Shown here: piece after piece, positions 61,379-64,000 of the stretch
Layout: the number at the start of each line of letters is the position of its first letter
Position numbering within the stretch: position 1 is the first letter of the stretch
Assembly: GCA_965218495.1 (NCBI GenBank)
Contig: OZ244626.1
Location: forward strand, 4,216,001 to 4,280,000
Origin: G965218495 sp965218495
GTDB taxonomy: Bacteria; Bacteroidota; Rhodothermia; Rhodothermales; Bin80
Length of the DNA stretch: 64,000 nt
Reading direction: 5' to 3'
Made by a program: the position numbers and the translations under genes
The notes under the pieces: generated by a model
The model's database searches: none
Told to the model about the DNA's origin: nothing
The model's input: only the letters and a program-made list of their open reading frames with translations

Positions 61379-63547
61379 CTACTCTTGCCGTAGCGCATCA
61401 ATCATCCACCGCATCTCATCGGCGTATCGCTCGGCACTAGGAAATCCGGTAGCCTCGTATTGAATCAGACCCTCGGGCCCCAAGATGAAATGAGCGGGAA
61501 TGCCGGCGACTTGGAAATCCGTGGCGCTGGACTCGTCAAATAACACCGTGAAGCGGTAGTCGTGTTTGTCAAGGAATTCGCGCGCTGCGTCGTGGTCGTC
61601 ATCGGTCGTAATGGCGAAAAACTCCACATCGTCGTGCGAAGCGTACTCATCCACAAGGTCGCGGTAGTAGGGCAACTCCTGAATGCAGGGAACGCACCAT
61701 GTGGCCCAATAATTCAGAATCACCACCTTGCCGTGAAGGTCGGACAGGCGCCACTGGTTGCCTTGGGTATCGGTTAGGCTAAAGTCTGGGGCCTCTCGTT
61801 CGAGGCGGTTGTCGACTAACCGCTGTCGTGCTGCATCAACGACGTCGGCACGCACAACAACAAGCGTGTCATCAAGTGCCTCGGCGTCGCGGCCGAATCG
61901 CGCCGCCACCTGTGCCGCCACCTCGTGGATGCGATCTGCTTCCATGCCCAGCAATTCGTCCTCGGCGTCGTGCGCCAAGGCGGCAACGAGCACTTCGTAT
62001 GCCTCTTCGTCTGGCCCGCTCGCCGCCAAAAGCTCGCCGAGTGCGGCGAGACGATCAGAGCTTGGACGTACGTCGATCGCGCTACGGAATGCCTGCCCAG
62101 CCTCTGCGACGCGCTCCATTTTGACAAGTGCCAAGCCTCGTACGTACTCATAGGTGGCGATCCAATCCTCGCGGGTGCGGTCCACTTGGTCTACGTGTGT
62201 ACCGGGGTGCAACAGACCGGGGCGCTCCTCTTTCAGCGCAACGATTGCCTCGTCTGCAATCCGCAGCGCTCCATCAAGCCTTACCTCAAGATCGATGAGC
62301 AGCTGCGCAGCCGTGCGATAGTGGCTGATACCTCTCCAGGTATCGAGTCGTGCCAAGTCGTGGCTAATCTCAATGACCCGATCAAGAACTGCGTCATCCA
62401 GTTGGCCGTCCTCGTCGCGCTGCCTTCGGGCTTCTTCTATTAGCAGCGAACGTTCTTGAGCCAGCGCCCCGCGAAAGGCCGTGAAGTAGTCATTGTCCCA
62501 GGAAGGCTGGAAGCGCACCTTCCAGCGTTTGACGATCTCCATGCGCTCGGCCCAAGGCGCCTCCCTGGATTGCAAATACTCCTGGTAAAATATGTCATTG
62601 GAAGTCTGCTCCGAGCCCACGAGCCGACCTTCTGGAGTCTCATCAAGACGCTCGAGCCAGCTTCGCTGGGCCTCGGTGTCGCCCAGCAATTTGTAGCCGA
62701 CTGCCAGGAAGTACCAGCGACGTTCGTCGGGTGGCTCTTCGCGCTCGACGGCACTCTCCTCAGCGGCGATCACGGTGGCAAGCGCGTGGCGTAGCTCGTC
62801 TTCGATTATCGTCGCTGCTTCCTCGTCGCCCGTCGTGCGCGCAGCCGACAACCGGGCCTGCAGGTGGTAAATACGGAACACAAATGAGCTTGCAAGCCTT
62901 CTCTCATACGCACCCAGAATCTCAGACCACCGGCCCGACCCGCTGAGGTCGTACACGGCCATCGCAGCCATCTTGTATGCCTGGACCCTATCTGGGAATG
63001 CCAGGATGGTTTCAGTGCCAGCCGCAACCGCACGTTCAAGCCAGTCGCGGCGCCCGCGCAGCCTTCCACCCCAGGCAAGCGCGTCCACGTATCCCTCCTG
63101 GACGCGTGGATTGTTAGGCGCAAGTTCCAGCGCCAGCTCAAAAGCCGGTATCGCCTCCTCGTACTGACTAAGCTCCGCTAGTGCGCGCGCATGGCCATAC
63201 GCCGCATCAGCGCTTTTCGAATCCTTCTCGAGCGCCTCCGCGAATCCATCGCGCGCCGCCTCAAAATCGAATGCGAAAAATTCCGTTCGTGCCGATTCGA
63301 TGAGCTCATCAACCTTCGCCGTCTGATTCGAGCACGACGCAATAGCAATAAATACAAGAAACAGCCCGACCTGTTTGCACGCTCCCCAACGCAAGCCGGC
63401 ACGCGGCTCAGTGCGGCCACTGCGCCTCCAAGTTCGGGTATCGGGTTGTACCGGTGACGTATGACAAGGAGGCAGGTGGTAGTGATGCCTCGGGAAATTT
63501 AGTTTCATTGTAGGAATAGTGACGTAGCAGGTAGCGATAGGCGGCAC
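61379..63547 (-). CDS. TPR lipoprotein with C-terminal TlpA-like thioredoxin domain (copy 2)
   Basis: Up to 722 residues; the true start is unclear. The lipobox region (VGLFLVFIAIASC) aligns with that of copy 1, but the GTG used there is not in frame here, so a TTG at 63394 or ATG 63508 are candidates. TPR units (DFEAARDGFAEALEKDSKSADAAYGHARALAELSQYEEAIPAFELALELAPN) precede a helical middle and a TlpA domain with active site WATWCVPC and DFQVAGIPAHFILGPEG. It is similar to copy 1 over the full length, with a Val in place of Gly in the active-site pair, which may shift redox potential. Role inferred as an envelope thiol-disulfide exchange protein. Confidence 0.85.
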   Translation of the reverse strand: MPPIATCYVTIPTMKLNFPRHHYHLPPCHTSPVQPDTRTWRRSGRTEPRAGLRWGACKQVGLFLVFIAIASCSNQTAKVDELIESARTEFFAFDFEAARDGFAEALEKDSKSADAAYGHARALAELSQYEEAIPAFELALELAPNNPRVQEGYVDALAWGGRLRGRRDWLERAVAAGTETILAFPDRVQAYKMAAMAVYDLSGSGRWSEILGAYERRLASSFVFRIYHLQARLSAARTTGDEEAATIIEDELRHALATVIAAEESAVEREEPPDERRWYFLAVGYKLLGDTEAQRSWLERLDETPEGRLVGSEQTSNDIFYQEYLQSREAPWAERMEIVKRWKVRFQPSWDNDYFTAFRGALAQERSLLIEEARRQRDEDGQLDDAVLDRVIEISHDLARLDTWRGISHYRTAAQLLIDLEVRLDGALRIADEAIVALKEERPGLLHPGTHVDQVDRTREDWIATYEYVRGLALVKMERVAEAGQAFRSAIDVRPSSDRLAALGELLAASGPDEEAYEVLVAALAHDAEDELLGMEADRIHEVAAQVAARFGRDAEALDDTLVVVRADVVDAARQRLVDNRLEREAPDFSLTDTQGNQWRLSDLHGKVVILNYWATWCVPCIQELPYYRDLVDEYASHDDVEFFAITTDDDHDAAREFLDKHDYRFTVLFDESSATDFQVAGIPAHFILGPEGLIQYEATGFPSAERYADEMRWMIDALRQE

Positions 63548-63715
63548 AGCTCACCTGCCTAGGACCAGTAAGTTGCGGCAGCACTACGTCGTTACTAGAC
63601 AGCTTGTGTGAGACGCTTCCAAGGGACGAGTAGCCATGCGCTTGCACCAGAATGTAGGGAATGCATTTGACCTAGACCATTCGCGCTGGCCAGTCGCCCA
63701 ACATCATTGAATTCA

Positions 63716-64000
63716 AAGCGGTTTGTGGACCTGCCTCCACGCCAGATCTGGGCCGCGCTCCTGGATGAGGGCTCCTACCTGTGCCACTGGCGCACCATGT
63801 ATCGTATCCTTGATGAAAACAGGGAGATACACGAGCGCAGGGATCAGCGCATACATCCTCCCTACACAAATCGGAGCTGTCAGCCCAGGCTCCGAACGAG
63901 CGTTGAACGAGGGACGTCACCACGCTTCGGGGTCCGGTCAAGGGCCTGCACTTCAAACTATACGAGCTACTGGATGCCTTCAGACGCAATGAGGTGGGCT
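63716..64000 (+). pseudogene. IS3-family transposase (orfB) remnant, running off the window
   Basis: Frame from 63716: KRFVDLPPRQIWAALLDEGSYLCHWRTMYRILDENREIHERRDQRIHPPY, the helix-turn-helix end of IS3 orfB. A frameshift follows; then NER-stop-TRDVTTLRGPVKGLHFKLYELLDAF, the start of the integrase core, where the conserved Trp codon has become TGA. Broken by at least one frameshift and one stop, and truncated by the window edge. Confidence 0.75.

Noticed and set aside
1..64000. tRNA and rRNA genes
   Set aside because: No T-loop plus acceptor combination and no rRNA core sequence was recognised on reading either strand.

Overview
The window most resembles a piece of a moderately GC-rich Rhodothermota (Rhodothermia) or related Bacteroidota chromosome. 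The evidence is several secreted proteins ending in a T9SS-like C-terminal sorting domain with a YPNPF-type motif, three choice-of-anchor B proteins, lipoprotein beta-propellers of the 6-bladed type, a BlaR1/BlaI pair whose sensor carries C-terminal repeats, and almost no recognisable Shine-Dalgarno sequences. The assignment is inference; there is no rRNA or marker set here to prove it.

Layout. 0-5.1 kb: a complete IS1634-family element (832-3013) with matching terminal inverted repeats and a perfect 217-bp target duplication, a propeller lipoprotein, and an IS1595 scrap. 5.5-9.8 kb: two choice-of-anchor B secreted proteins, the second without its sorting domain. 10.2-19.7 kb: a Cus-type copper/silver efflux operon (His-rich small protein, CusC, CusB, CusA), then two paralogous secreted Cys-rich triple-repeat proteins of unknown family separated by decayed cusA fragments. 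20.2-29.2 kb: a third choice-of-anchor B protein, a VTT membrane protein and a TPR protein, a Fur-family regulator, then acpP-fabF-amidohydrolase on the minus strand. 29.5-43.2 kb: an accessory zone with a group II intron remnant, several propeller lipoproteins (three as a tandem array, each followed by an overlapping small hydrophobic peptide gene and an IS66 scrap), a complete IS1111-group element inserted in one of them, an IS110 pseudogene and a further propeller paralogue on the minus strand. 44-53.3 kb: conserved housekeeping genes (metK, a giant M36-like secreted peptidase, ahcY, a 7Fe ferredoxin, ribonuclease D). 53.4-64 kb: two TPR-TlpA lipoproteins flanking a BlaI/BlaR1 regulatory pair and a second IS1634-family transposase, then an IS3 remnant at the edge.

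Functional links. MetK and AhcY are two steps of the activated methyl cycle. AcpP and FabF form the core of fatty acid elongation. CusCBA spans the envelope. BlaI and the M56 sensor form a proteolytic signal pair, with a palindromic operator 44 bp upstream of blaI. The most interesting regions are the tandem propeller/peptide array with its shared palindromic upstream element, the IS1111 element with an exact empty site and a structured 3' non-coding region (a candidate seekRNA/bridge RNA), the Cys-rich repeat pair beside cus, and the nine nearly identical 29-residue repeats on the BlaR1-like protein.
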